Origin: DASYYE01 sp035946955
GTDB lineage: Bacteria; Actinomycetota; Actinomycetes; Streptosporangiales; Streptosporangiaceae
Length of the DNA: 13,739 nucleotides
NCBI GenBank assembly: GCA_035946955.1
Contig: DASYYE010000468.1
Location: 1-13,739, forward strand
Direction of reading: 5' to 3'
The notes under the pieces are model-generated. The model saw nothing but the letters and a program-made list of their open reading frames with translations. It had not been told where the DNA came from and did not search any database. Made by a program: the position numbers and the translations under genes. Shown piece after piece: positions 1-6,636 of the stretch. Numbering within the stretch: the stretch's first letter is position 1; every line of letters starts with the position of its first letter.

Positions 1-2
1 GG

Positions 3-716
3 AACGGCAGCACCTGGACGGTGGTCTCCAACGGGGTGCGAGCAGGGGCGTTGCTTGGGGTGTCCTGCATCTCGGTATCGAAGTGCACCGCAGTGGGCGA
101 CACAACCACGGCCGGCCTCATCGAGACATGGAACGGCTCCCAGTGGTCCGTGGTGAAACCCGCGGGGAACCCCGCCTTGTTCAGCGGTGTGTCCTGCGTC
201 CCGACCGTCTCGGCGGATTTCTGCGTCGCTACTGGGACGGCCAATTCGCCCATTCCCCATCCGTTGGTCGAGTCCTGGAACGGGACCGCCTGGTCCACCA
301 GCCACCTCACTCTCCCGGCCGGCGCTAATGACTTCCTCAGCGTGTCCTGTACGGCGGCCAGTGCGTGTGCCGCCGTGGGCGTCGACCAGGGAAGGGCCTT
401 CAGCAAGCCGCTGGTGGCGTCCTGGAACGGCACCGCCTGGTCCGCGAAGGCCCTCGCCACGCCGGCGAACTCGGAGCTCGACAGTGTGTCGTGTGTCAAT
501 GCGGCCAACTGCACGGCCACCGGGCGAGTCGGTGACCCAGGCGCCACCCTCGCGGAGTCGTGGAACGGCACCACCTGGTCCAGACAGACCGTGCCCAACC
601 CGGCATCCGGCGACTCACTCGTTGGTGTCTCGTGCGCATCGGCGGTCATGTGCGTGGCGGTCGGCTCTGGCAGTCCCGGGGCCGAGGCCCTCATCGAGAG
701 CGGGACCGCTGGCTGA
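3..716 (+). CDS. Cys-pair 'VSC/WNG' repeat protein, 5'-truncated by the window edge
   Basis: The reading frame is open from the first bases (N-G-S-T-W-T-V-V...), so the true start lies upstream; the ATG... at 21 is not taken as the start. The visible part is five tandem units of about 43-51 residues. Each has a VSC motif, a second Cys six to nine residues later, a T/AVG-like strand, then a (L/E)S-W-N-G-T/S-x-W motif. Counting from the Met at 21, the Cys pairs are residues 16/22, 59/68, 110/116, 158/164 and 205/211. The regular W-N-G and VSC spacing suggests a beta-propeller-like or stacked-sheet exported protein, as in similar actinobacterial repeat proteins of unknown function; this is inference. 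The last unit lacks its WN and ends early at TGA 714-716. A sixth VSC...C remnant follows in the same frame. No function can be assigned. Confidence 0.75.
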   Translation, partial: NGSTWTVVSNGVRAGALLGVSCISVSKCTAVGDTTTAGLIETWNGSQWSVVKPAGNPALFSGVSCVPTVSADFCVATGTANSPIPHPLVESWNGTAWSTSHLTLPAGANDFLSVSCTAASACAAVGVDQGRAFSKPLVASWNGTAWSAKALATPANSELDSVSCVNAANCTATGRVGDPGATLAESWNGTTWSRQTVPNPASGDSLVGVSCASAVMCVAVGSGSPGAEALIESGTAG

Positions 717-800
717 CAGGTCCTGGCGGTCTCCTGCGTCTCCGTGTCTTTCTGCACCGGGTGGGGGAGACCTCCAACCCGTCGCGCACTTACGCCCCCA
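717..800 (+). pseudogene. Remnant of a sixth VSC repeat after the stop codon
   Basis: Directly after TGA 714-716, and in the same frame, bases 723-758 read L-A-V-S-C-V-S-V-S-F-C-T. This has the VSC and second Cys (six residues apart) of the upstream repeats. No recognisable repeat follows. Between the fifth unit's ES and this VSC only about nine codons remain, against about 23 in intact units, and the WN is gone. The 3' end of the repeat gene is therefore partly deleted and interrupted. The rest of the gap to 800 separates two convergent genes and shows nothing else. Confidence 0.5.
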
Positions 801-1772
801 TCACACGGAGATGACGACCTTGCCCTGGGCGTGGCCTTCTTCGAGGTAGCGAATGGCGGCGGGGACCTCGCTCAGGGAATAGGCCCGGTCGATGACCGGC
901 GTGACCTTCCCGCCGGTGATCAGCCCGCTGAGGACCACGAGGTCGTCCTTGCTGTTGTGGGCCAGGAACGCGACCATCCGCTGGCTCACGAACGGTCCGG
1001 CCATGAGCATCCCGACCAGGCCAAGCATCGGCCCGAGCCAGGCGCCCCCGTCCGGTCCGCCAACGAACACCAGCGTCCCTTTCCGGGCCAGCACCCGCCT
1101 CCGCTCGGCGAGGGTGCGGGTTCCGGCTATGTCGAGCATCACGTCCTGGTTCCGGGCCGCCTGGGTGAAGTCCTCCTGCGTGTAGTCGATGACCCGGTCG
1201 GCGCCCAGCGAGCGGGCCGTCGCCACGTTCCGGGCGCTGCACACGGCCGTCACCTCGGTGCCCAGTGCCTTGGCGACCTGCACCGCGAACGTCCCCACGC
1301 CGCCTGACGCGCCGTTGATGAGCACTTTGCTCCCGGGCCGGACATGGCCCTTGTCGCGCAGCGCCTGCAATGCGGTGAACCCGGCCACGGGCACGGCAGC
1401 TGCCTGCTCGAACGTCAGGCTGGCCGGTTTGGGGGCTATCGCCTTGTCGTGACGGATGCTCAGGTACTCGGCAAATGCCCCTGTCCCAGCGCCGAACACC
1501 TCGTCGCCTGGGCGGAACCCGGTGACGTTGCGGCCCACTTCGGTCACGACCCCCGCCATGTCCACGCCCAGCCTGGGGTCTTTGGGCCGGGACAGCCCAG
1601 CCTGCCCACGGAGCAGGTACGGCGTCCCCCGCATGAAATGCCAGTCCAGCGGGTTGACCGAGGCCGCCTTGACGCGGACCAGCACGTCGTCGTCGCCCAC
1701 GGCTGGCATATCAGCGTCGGTGAACTCCAGCACGTCGGGCGGGCCGTACCTGTGATAGCGAATCGCTTTCAT
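801..1772 (-). CDS. Zinc-independent quinone oxidoreductase / MDR-family NADPH reductase
   Basis: This 323-residue protein is full length for the zinc-independent medium-chain dehydrogenase/reductase family (quinone oxidoreductase, enoyl-reductase-like). It opens MKAIRYHRYGPPDVLEF, followed by the GroES-like catalytic domain (S-V-N-P-L-D-W near 38-44; G-x-D-x-A-G near 69-74). The Rossmann nucleotide-binding loop is GASGGVG at 154-160, followed by A-V-Q-V-A-K. Structural zinc-binding cysteines are absent, which fits the NADPH-dependent soluble class. The C-terminus ends G-K-V-V-I-S-V, as is typical. The substrate cannot be read from sequence. It starts at ATG 1772 with only a weak AGG upstream. 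It lies 102 bases after the DUF929 gene on the same strand, with a terminator-like hairpin between them, so it is probably a separate transcription unit. Confidence 0.9.
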   Translation of the reverse strand: MKAIRYHRYGPPDVLEFTDADMPAVGDDDVLVRVKAASVNPLDWHFMRGTPYLLRGQAGLSRPKDPRLGVDMAGVVTEVGRNVTGFRPGDEVFGAGTGAFAEYLSIRHDKAIAPKPASLTFEQAAAVPVAGFTALQALRDKGHVRPGSKVLINGASGGVGTFAVQVAKALGTEVTAVCSARNVATARSLGADRVIDYTQEDFTQAARNQDVMLDIAGTRTLAERRRVLARKGTLVFVGGPDGGAWLGPMLGLVGMLMAGPFVSQRMVAFLAHNSKDDLVVLSGLITGGKVTPVIDRAYSLSEVPAAIRYLEEGHAQGKVVISV

Positions 1773-1811
1773 GGCCTGACCCTAGTGCTGTCATGGCGCG
1801 GCGCCTATCCC

Positions 1812-1841
1812 GCTGGCCTCCGGGTGCGCAGGGAGGCCAGC
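1812..1841 (-). terminator. GC-rich hairpin after the DUF929/VKOR operon
   Basis: A perfect 10-bp inverted repeat (GCTGGCCTCC at 1812-1821, GGAGGCCAGC at 1832-1841) with a 10-base loop lies 34 bases past the stop of the 1875-2765 gene. There is no T tract, as is common for actinobacterial terminators. It separates the operon from the quinone oxidoreductase gene. Confidence 0.5.
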
Positions 1842-1874
1842 CCTACCGGGTGGCCGCCGTCCCGCGGCCGAGGG

Positions 1875-2765
1875 TCAGAACCCGGCCTGGAGCCTCTTGA
1901 TGGCGGTTGACGCGCACACACTCGTCGGCTGGTTGTCCGTGGTCTTGCAGATGGCCGCGGTCAGGAAGTTGGCCGCGCCGTCGGCGCCCTGGGCGATCGG
2001 GGTGGACGGCTCGTGCAGGGCCGACGCGATCTGGGCCCAGGACTGGTGAGCCAGGTAGGCGGCACTGTAGATGATCGACACCTGGTACCTGCCGCCGATG
2101 TCGATGAACGGGTAGTTGTGGGGGTCGTACTTGTCCCACAGGGCTTGCTCGGCTGGCGTGGTCGGCTGCAGCGGCGTACGGGTGAGGGACTGGTGCTCGA
2201 CCGGGGTGAAGACCAGGTAGGGACTGGAGTACCGGGTTCCGTCGAACGTCAGCGTCGGGGTGTGCGGGAAGTAGTCCTTGCTGGACGAGTAGGTCCCGCG
2301 CAGTGGTGAGAACGTGCCGAACCTGCTCAGCGCCACCGCCATCGCCCACCGCATCGCGGCACTGTACGGCTCCCACTGCGCACCGATGTAGAGCAGCTCC
2401 GGCTTGCCGCCGCTGGTCAGCGGCGTGCCGTTGATGTCGCGCACCGGGTGCTGGGTGATCGTCGGAACGTTGCCCGCGCCCACCGCATCCAGCGTGGCCG
2501 CGGGCACGTTCGTCAAGTCATGCATGACGCTGGCGGGCAGCCGGGTGCCGGCCGTTGCGCCCGCTGGCGGGGCACCATGCGCCGATGGGCCACTGCTGAG
2601 CACCTTGACGAGGACCAGCACCACCACAACGACGGCCACCGCGGCCGTGCTGCCGCCGGTGATCAGCATGTTGTGGCGCCGTTCGGCCCGGCGCGCTGCC
2701 TCACGCTGTGCCGCGATCTTCTTCTGGGTGGTCAGGCCCTTGGTGGTCCTGGTCGCCTTAGCCAT
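1875..2765 (-). CDS. DUF929 thioredoxin-like membrane protein with degenerate active site (EPYS)
   Basis: This 296-residue protein is a clear paralogue of the product of 3517-4419. It has a short basic cytoplasmic N-terminus (K-K-I-A-A-Q-R-E-A-A-R-R-A-E-R-R, about 15-30), one transmembrane segment (about 34-56) and an exported DUF929 domain. Shared landmarks are L-P-A-S-V near 76, L-T-S-G-G-K-P-E near 116, Y-I-G-A, A-A-M-R-W, L-V-F-T-P-V-E, P-F-I-D-I-G and a C-terminal AICKTTDNQPTSVC Cys pair (273/284). Where the paralogue has CPYC this copy has EPYS (132-135; codons GAG-CCG-TAC-AGT), so both catalytic cysteines are lost. Thiol-disulfide exchange at that site is not possible; a binding, chaperone or structural role is inferred. 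It starts at the ATG (2765) that gives the same MAKATR/MGKATR N-terminus, 32 bases after the VKOR stop and in the same operon. Confidence 0.88.
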   Translation of the reverse strand: MAKATRTTKGLTTQKKIAAQREAARRAERRHNMLITGGSTAAVAVVVVVLVLVKVLSSGPSAHGAPPAGATAGTRLPASVMHDLTNVPAATLDAVGAGNVPTITQHPVRDINGTPLTSGGKPELLYIGAQWEPYSAAMRWAMAVALSRFGTFSPLRGTYSSSKDYFPHTPTLTFDGTRYSSPYLVFTPVEHQSLTRTPLQPTTPAEQALWDKYDPHNYPFIDIGGRYQVSIIYSAAYLAHQSWAQIASALHEPSTPIAQGADGAANFLTAAICKTTDNQPTSVCASTAIKRLQAGF

Positions 2766-2797
2766 ACGCGCGGTGCCCTGTGCCGGTTCCGCCGCGC

Positions 2798-3517
2798 TCA
2801 GCGGCGCTTGGGCAGGATGACCGTGATGTATCTGGCGGACACCGCGAACATGGTCAGCACGAACAGCAGGAACGTGATGATGTGCACTCCGGTGCAGTAC
2901 AGGCAGATCGCACGGATCGTGATCAGTTCCGTGTAGACCAGGTACAGCACGAAGACCATGCCCACGATGACCGACGCAAGCCGGACCGTGCCCATCGCGG
3001 GCCACCGGACCCGCCACCCCCACGGCGAGTTGGCCGCGACCATGAACACGAAGAACGCGAGGCCAAGGATCGGGAGCGGGATGCCGAATATGACCGACTG
3101 GGGGCTGTGGAGCACCTGGGCGCAGTTGACCGCCCCTTTGTCGGAACACCCGAGCGGCACCGGCGTGTAGTGGTCGATCGTGACCCATATCGAGTCCGCC
3201 AGGCCCAGCAGGGACAGCACCAGCGTGGTCAGCCGGAACCACAGTGGCACGCGCGGGCCGCCGGGCTCCTCCGCTGTTGCCTGACCGTTGCCGGCGACGA
3301 CCTCAGCCTGCTTCGCCTTGGCCGCGGCTGTGGCAGTACGCGCCTGGCCGTTGCCGCTCTGCCTGCCCACGCTGCTCCGCGCCTGCGCGCTATTGGCGCG
3401 CTTCTGCGTGGCGGCGCGGGCCTGCTGGCCTGCGAGCTGCGGTTCCGGGCGCCCGCCGCGGGTGCCTTTGTCCCGCGGTCCCGACCTCGCAGCCGTACCC
3501 GGCTTGCGGGCGCTCAT
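2798..3517 (-). CDS. VKOR family disulfide-generating membrane protein
   Basis: This 239-residue vitamin K epoxide reductase homologue is an inner-membrane enzyme that moves electrons from a thioredoxin-like partner to quinone, replacing DsbB in actinobacteria. Residues 1-90 form a long Ala/Gln/Arg-rich, probably disordered cytoplasmic extension. The 4-5 TM core then begins PLWFRLTTLVLSLLGLADS. The four VKOR cysteines are present: loop pair C124/C132 (L-G-C-S...V-N-C-A-Q-V) and active-site C205-L-Y-C208, followed by T-G-V-H. The family S...FGIP (about 138-147) follows the loop pair. The start ATG at 3517 shares one base with the stop of the upstream DUF929 gene (TGATG), so translation is coupled and the two should be made together. 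A longer open frame extends upstream but runs antiframe through the partner gene and is not used. Confidence 0.93.
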   Translation of the reverse strand: MSARKPGTAARSGPRDKGTRGGRPEPQLAGQQARAATQKRANSAQARSSVGRQSGNGQARTATAAAKAKQAEVVAGNGQATAEEPGGPRVPLWFRLTTLVLSLLGLADSIWVTIDHYTPVPLGCSDKGAVNCAQVLHSPQSVIFGIPLPILGLAFFVFMVAANSPWGWRVRWPAMGTVRLASVIVGMVFVLYLVYTELITIRAICLYCTGVHIITFLLFVLTMFAVSARYITVILPKRR

Positions 3518-4419
3518 CACAGCTTCCCTTGCAGTGCGGTGATCGCCGGGGACGTGCACACGCTGGCTGGCTGGTTGTTCGTGGTCTTGCAGATCGCGGC
3601 GGTCAGGTAGTTGGCGGTGCCGACAACGCCGCGGGCGATCGGGCTGGACGGGTCTTTCAGTGCGGCGGCGATCTGCGCCCAGCTCTTGCTCCCGCCCACA
3701 CCAGCGGTAGCGCTGCTGCCGAGGATGCCTGGGTTGTAGATCACGCCAAGCCAGTACTTGTTGCCGATGTCGATGAACGGGAACGACCCGGGGCTCGAGT
3801 CCACTTTGTCCCACAGGGCCGTCTGCGCCGCGGTCGGGGTCTGCAGCGGCTTCTGCGCGCCGTTCTCCGCCTCCACCGGGGTGAACACCAGGTACCTGCT
3901 CGAGTAGCCGGTCCTGTAGAACGTGAGCGTCGAGGTCTTCGCGTACACGTCGGTGGCTGACGAAGTGATCCCCTTCAGCGGCGTCGTGAACTCGCCGAAC
4001 CGGCTCAGCGCCACCGCCATCGACCACCGCATGGCCGCGCAGTAGGGGCAGTACTCGGCACCGATGTACAGCATCTCCGGCTTCCCGCCGCTCGTCAGCG
4101 GTTGCTGGCCGGCCACCGCGTGGATCTGGCCAGGGAACGCCAGTCCTCCGCCGACCGCCCCGAAGGTGCTTGCGGGCACGTTCTTGATGTCGCTGACGAC
4201 GCTGGCCGGCAACGCGGTGCCCGATGCCGGGCCCGCGCTGCCCGACGGCTGGTTCAGCGTGTAGATGAGGATAAAGACGAGCACGACGGCGATGACGCCG
4301 AAGGTGCTGCCGCCGGTCAGGAGCATCATCCTGCGGCGCTCGGCGCGTTTCTCGGCGGCCCGCTGGGCCGCGATCTTCTCTCGCGCGCTCTGTTGCTTGA
4401 GCCTGGTCGCCTTGCCCAT
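3517..4419 (-). CDS. DUF929 thioredoxin-like membrane protein with CPYC active site
   Basis: This 300-residue protein has a basic cytoplasmic N-terminus (about 1-30, rich in K/R/A/E), a transmembrane anchor at about 33-55 and an exported DUF929 domain with a thioredoxin-like active site E-Y-C-P-Y-C-A-A-M-R-W (Cys 124 and 127). Other marks are L-V-F-T-P-V-E near 177, P-F-I-D-I-G-N-K-Y-W in the middle of the domain and a second Cys pair, AICKTTNNQPASVC (277/288). DUF929 proteins of this type are linked to disulfide exchange. Coupling to VKOR by a TGATG overlap makes it the likely donor or acceptor partner, acting outside the membrane in a DsbA-like way. That role is inferred from motif and context. 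The start ATG (4419) has GAGGG about 8 bases upstream and follows a 123-base gap after the Lipoprotein_15-type gene. Confidence 0.9.
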   Translation of the reverse strand: MGKATRLKQQSAREKIAAQRAAEKRAERRRMMLLTGGSTFGVIAVVLVFILIYTLNQPSGSAGPASGTALPASVVSDIKNVPASTFGAVGGGLAFPGQIHAVAGQQPLTSGGKPEMLYIGAEYCPYCAAMRWSMAVALSRFGEFTTPLKGITSSATDVYAKTSTLTFYRTGYSSRYLVFTPVEAENGAQKPLQTPTAAQTALWDKVDSSPGSFPFIDIGNKYWLGVIYNPGILGSSATAGVGGSKSWAQIAAALKDPSSPIARGVVGTANYLTAAICKTTNNQPASVCTSPAITALQGKL

Positions 4420-4435
4420 ACCTCAGTCCCTCAAA

Positions 4436-4463
4436 CGCTTAGTTGCCCGTTGGCCGGAGTCAA
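4436..4463 (-). promoter_or_regulatory. Possible sigma-70-like promoter for the DUF929-VKOR operon
   Basis: On the minus strand TTGACT (4463-4458) and TAAGCG (4441-4436) are separated by 16 bases, just upstream of the DUF929 start at 4419. The -35 is good and the -10 is weak. The implied start of transcription falls inside the ribosome-binding region, so this call is tentative. Confidence 0.25.
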
Positions 4464-4477
4464 TGCTATGGCGCGAC

Positions 4478-4517
4478 CCTGAAAAGCACGACCCGGGTTG
4501 CCGGCCGGGCATTCAGG
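4478..4517 (-). terminator. Nested hairpin between the Lipoprotein_15-type gene and the DUF929 gene
   Basis: An outer pair CCTGAA/TTCAGG (4478-4483, 4512-4517) encloses an inner pair CCCGG/CCGGG (4492-4496, 4505-4509). It begins 26 bases after the stop of the upstream gene and could end or process its transcript. It has no T tract. Confidence 0.3.
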
Positions 4518-4542
4518 CTTCTTCCAGGTTTCGCTGAGCGTG

Positions 4543-5451
4543 TCAGCCAGTGACCGTGACCTCGTGCCACAGGCCGCCGTTGAGGTTGAGGTTGTTGCCG
4601 CGGGCCTGGCCGGGTGCGCTGTCGCCGACGTAGGTGTACAGGGGGCGTCCGTTATAGGTGGCCTGGACAGAGCCGTCGGCCCGGTGAATGGTGCCGAGGC
4701 TGCCCGTGACACCGGACCCGGCCACCGGGGTGCCTGCGACCGGGGGCCAGTACGTCGCGCATGACCCGTTGCAGTTGGACTGGCCGGGCTTGTCCGCGGC
4801 GAACCAGTACAGCGTGAGTCCCTTGCTGTCCGTGAGCACCGTGACCCCTTGGATGGTCATGGTCTCGAGCACCTGGCCCGACGACGACCCGGTCGCTGGC
4901 GCCTTCCCGCCCGCCCCGGCCACCGCCACTCCCAGCAGCACCAGGCCCACCACTGACACGGCGCTGACCGCCCAGCCGGACCGTGGCGCGCCTTGGCGCA
5001 GCCAGTTGGTGACCGCCGCGCCCGGGGCGCCAAAGCTCCACCTGTGCTCCACCGGTATCCCGTTCACTGCCAGCGCGGCGAGGGCCAGTGTCGCGAACGC
5101 GGCCACCTCGACCACGCCAGCGACAATGCCCGCGGTCGTGCGGACCTCACGGAACCCGAACAGCCCCACCCAGACCGACAGCAGGTAGCCACCCAGCGTG
5201 GACAGCGCGAACAGTGCCCCCACCGCGGCCACCAGCCGGCCGCCCAGCACGAGCACGGCCGCGGCCAGCCCGAACGCGGCGATCACCTGGAGCAGGAACA
5301 GCCACCCGATGGTGGGGATCGTGTTGTAACCGGTCAGGTACAGGTCAAGGTGGATCGCGGCGGTCACGACAAGCAAGCCGCTCCCGGCGATCCTCAGCAG
5401 GAACTGCCAACGGCCCAGTCCCGGCGGCCAACTCCTCCCCATGTTCTTCAT
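4543..5451 (-). CDS. 5-TM membrane protein with C-terminal Lipoprotein_15-type domain
   Basis: This 302-residue protein has about five hydrophobic segments (about 17-40, 46-70, 73-98, 106-129 and 160-181) followed by a linker and an exported C-terminal domain (about 195-302). That domain matches the 'secreted repeat of unknown function' type (Lipoprotein_15, PF03640): V-L-T-D-S-K-G-L-T-L-Y-W-F, C-N-G-S-C (227/231), Y-W-P-P-V, G-R-P-L-Y-T-Y-V-G-D and G-G-L-W-H-E-V. In this family two such repeats usually form the mature lipoprotein; here they sit on a multi-pass membrane region rather than a lipobox. The N-terminal region resembles small DoxX-like or DUF-type bundles but I cannot name it. The ATG at 5451 lacks a clear Shine-Dalgarno sequence; ATG 5442 is an alternative. 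Function is unknown. The exported Cys pair makes it a possible client of the adjacent VKOR system. Confidence 0.8.
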   Translation of the reverse strand: MKNMGRSWPPGLGRWQFLLRIAGSGLLVVTAAIHLDLYLTGYNTIPTIGWLFLLQVIAAFGLAAAVLVLGGRLVAAVGALFALSTLGGYLLSVWVGLFGFREVRTTAGIVAGVVEVAAFATLALAALAVNGIPVEHRWSFGAPGAAVTNWLRQGAPRSGWAVSAVSVVGLVLLGVAVAGAGGKAPATGSSSGQVLETMTIQGVTVLTDSKGLTLYWFAADKPGQSNCNGSCATYWPPVAGTPVAGSGVTGSLGTIHRADGSVQATYNGRPLYTYVGDSAPGQARGNNLNLNGGLWHEVTVTG

Positions 5452-5489
5452 ACAAGTGTCGACGCGGGTGCGGCCCCAAGAGTTCAGTC

Positions 5490-5517
5490 AGTGTCCGGCT
5501 GGCGTTACCAGTGTCAA
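5490..5517 (-). promoter_or_regulatory. Probable promoter of the 5-TM/Lipoprotein_15-type gene
   Basis: On the minus strand a perfect TTGACA (5517-5512) is followed after 16 bases by GACACT (5495-5490), about 40 bases before the ATG at 5451. It sits in the 108-base divergent region shared with the binding-protein gene. Confidence 0.4.
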
Positions 5518-5523
5518 GTTTTC

Positions 5524-5553
5524 TTGCTTTGCGCAACAGGACGTGCCTACTGT
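5524..5553 (+). promoter_or_regulatory. Probable promoter giving a leaderless binding-protein mRNA
   Basis: TTGCTT (5524-5529) and TACTGT (5548-5553) are separated by 18 bases. The -10 ends six bases before the ATG at 5560, so transcription would start at or within a base or two of the start codon. No Shine-Dalgarno lies at usable spacing, which agrees with a leaderless start. Confidence 0.45.
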
Positions 5554-5559
5554 CGACGT

Positions 5560-6543
5560 ATGCGGACTGCTGTGTATGGGGCGATAGCTGTTGTGTTGAC
5601 CTGCGCGGTTGCGGCGTGTGGGAGTTCCGGATCCAGTGCGGGGACGCATGTGTCCGGGACGGCCGATGTGGCGTACGCGGCCTCGCTGACCTACCTGAAC
5701 GAGAAAATCGTCGGCCCGGCGTTCACCAAGGCCAAGGGTTACGGGTATTCAGGCCGGGCGGGCCCGTCCGGCGGGCTGGAGGCCGAGATCGCCTCCGGGG
5801 AGATCACGCCGAACGTGTTCATCTCCGTCGGCGGTGACAACATCACTCCGCTGTTCCCGAAGTACACCAGGTGGTACGTGCAGTACGCGACCACCTCGAT
5901 CGTCCTCGCCTACAACCCGGCCAGCAAGTACGCCAGCCAGTTCGAGGCCATCGCCAGCGGTAAGCAGCCGATGGCCAGCCTGTTCACGCTCGTGCAGAAG
6001 CCCGGCTTCCAGCTCGGCCGCACCGACCCGAACCTTGACCCGCAGGGCCGGGCGTTCATCTACATGCTGGAGCTGGCCCAGGCCAAGTACCACCTGCCCA
6101 GTGACACCGTGACGAAGATCCTCGGCGGGCCGCCAGCCTCAGCCAGCTCCAAGCAGATCTTTGACGAGGCGGCCCTGCCGGCTCGCTTGCAGGCTGGCCA
6201 GCTCGACGCGTCCAGTGCCTACCTGTCGCAGGCGGTCCAGTTGCACCTGCACTACATCACGCTGCCATCCGACATCAACCTGGGTGACGCCGCGCTCGCC
6301 ACGCAGTACCACAATGCCTCGATCACCATCACGGGCAACCAGACCAAGCACGGTTCCCCGCTGACCACCGACATCACCACGATCGGCAAGGCCAGCAGTG
6401 CCGGCGAGGCCTACGTGGCCTACGTGCTGTCGCCAGCGGGACGTGCCTTGTACACCAAGGGGGGCTACACACTGCTGAAGCCCACGACCTTCGGCGACAC
6501 TGGGGCCATCCCCGCCGCCATCCGCCACGAACTCACCGGCTAG
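5560..6543 (+). CDS. Molybdate/tungstate-type ABC transporter substrate-binding lipoprotein
   Basis: This 327-residue protein starts with a lipoprotein signal: basic MRTAVYG, a hydrophobic stretch, then lipobox V-A-A-C with Cys 20. The mature part is a type-II periplasmic binding fold of the ModA/WtpA group: V-A-Y-A-A-S-L-T-Y-L (37-46), G-P-S-G-G-L-E-A-E-I-A-S-G (68-80), N-V-F-I-S-V-G (85-91), L-A-Y-N-P (116-120) and G-R-T-D-P-N-L-D-P-Q-G (153-163). The last is the WtpA-like oxyanion-binding region. Ser 42 and Ser 70 are likely ligand contacts by family analogy. The ligand is molybdate or tungstate; I cannot separate the two. The start is the ATG just before the signal peptide; a longer upstream frame overlaps the divergent promoter and is rejected. 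The permease and ATPase genes follow after 182 bases. Confidence 0.88.
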   Translation: MRTAVYGAIAVVLTCAVAACGSSGSSAGTHVSGTADVAYAASLTYLNEKIVGPAFTKAKGYGYSGRAGPSGGLEAEIASGEITPNVFISVGGDNITPLFPKYTRWYVQYATTSIVLAYNPASKYASQFEAIASGKQPMASLFTLVQKPGFQLGRTDPNLDPQGRAFIYMLELAQAKYHLPSDTVTKILGGPPASASSKQIFDEAALPARLQAGQLDASSAYLSQAVQLHLHYITLPSDINLGDAALATQYHNASITITGNQTKHGSPLTTDITTIGKASSAGEAYVAYVLSPAGRALYTKGGYTLLKPTTFGDTGAIPAAIRHELTG

Positions 6544-6564
6544 TCCCTCGCAGTGAGCCCTCTT

Positions 6565-6627
6565 ACCTCCATGATCGTGGTGACTTTTACTGCTAATAGC
6601 AGTAAGAACAACCGCGATCATGGAGGT
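6565..6627. repeat. Palindromic repeat element, imperfect 30-bp arms
   Basis: Arms 6565-6594 and 6598-6627 are complementary at 25 of 30 positions, and two of the five differences are G-T wobbles; the loop is AAT. The core left arm from 6569 (CCATGATCGTGGTGACTTTT) matches the perfect palindrome at 10331 at 17 of 20 bases, so the two look like members of one family. It lies 21 bases after the binding-protein stop and may also act as a 3'-end stabiliser or partial terminator that sets transporter subunit ratios. No T tract follows. Confidence 0.7.
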
Positions 6628-6636
6628 CAGCTCGGT

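Noticed and set aside
744..1307. Long plus-strand open frame across the quinone oxidoreductase gene
   Set aside because: It is antisense to a well-supported MDR gene, has no domain match, and its first codons are only the tail of the broken repeat gene.
2766..3242. Upstream extension of the 1875 gene to give a 455-residue protein
   Set aside because: The extension runs in another frame through VKOR. The ATG at 2765 gives an N-terminus matching the paralogue.
4993..5559. Upstream extension of the binding-protein frame
   Set aside because: It overlaps the divergent membrane-protein gene and lies before the lipoprotein signal, which begins at 5560.
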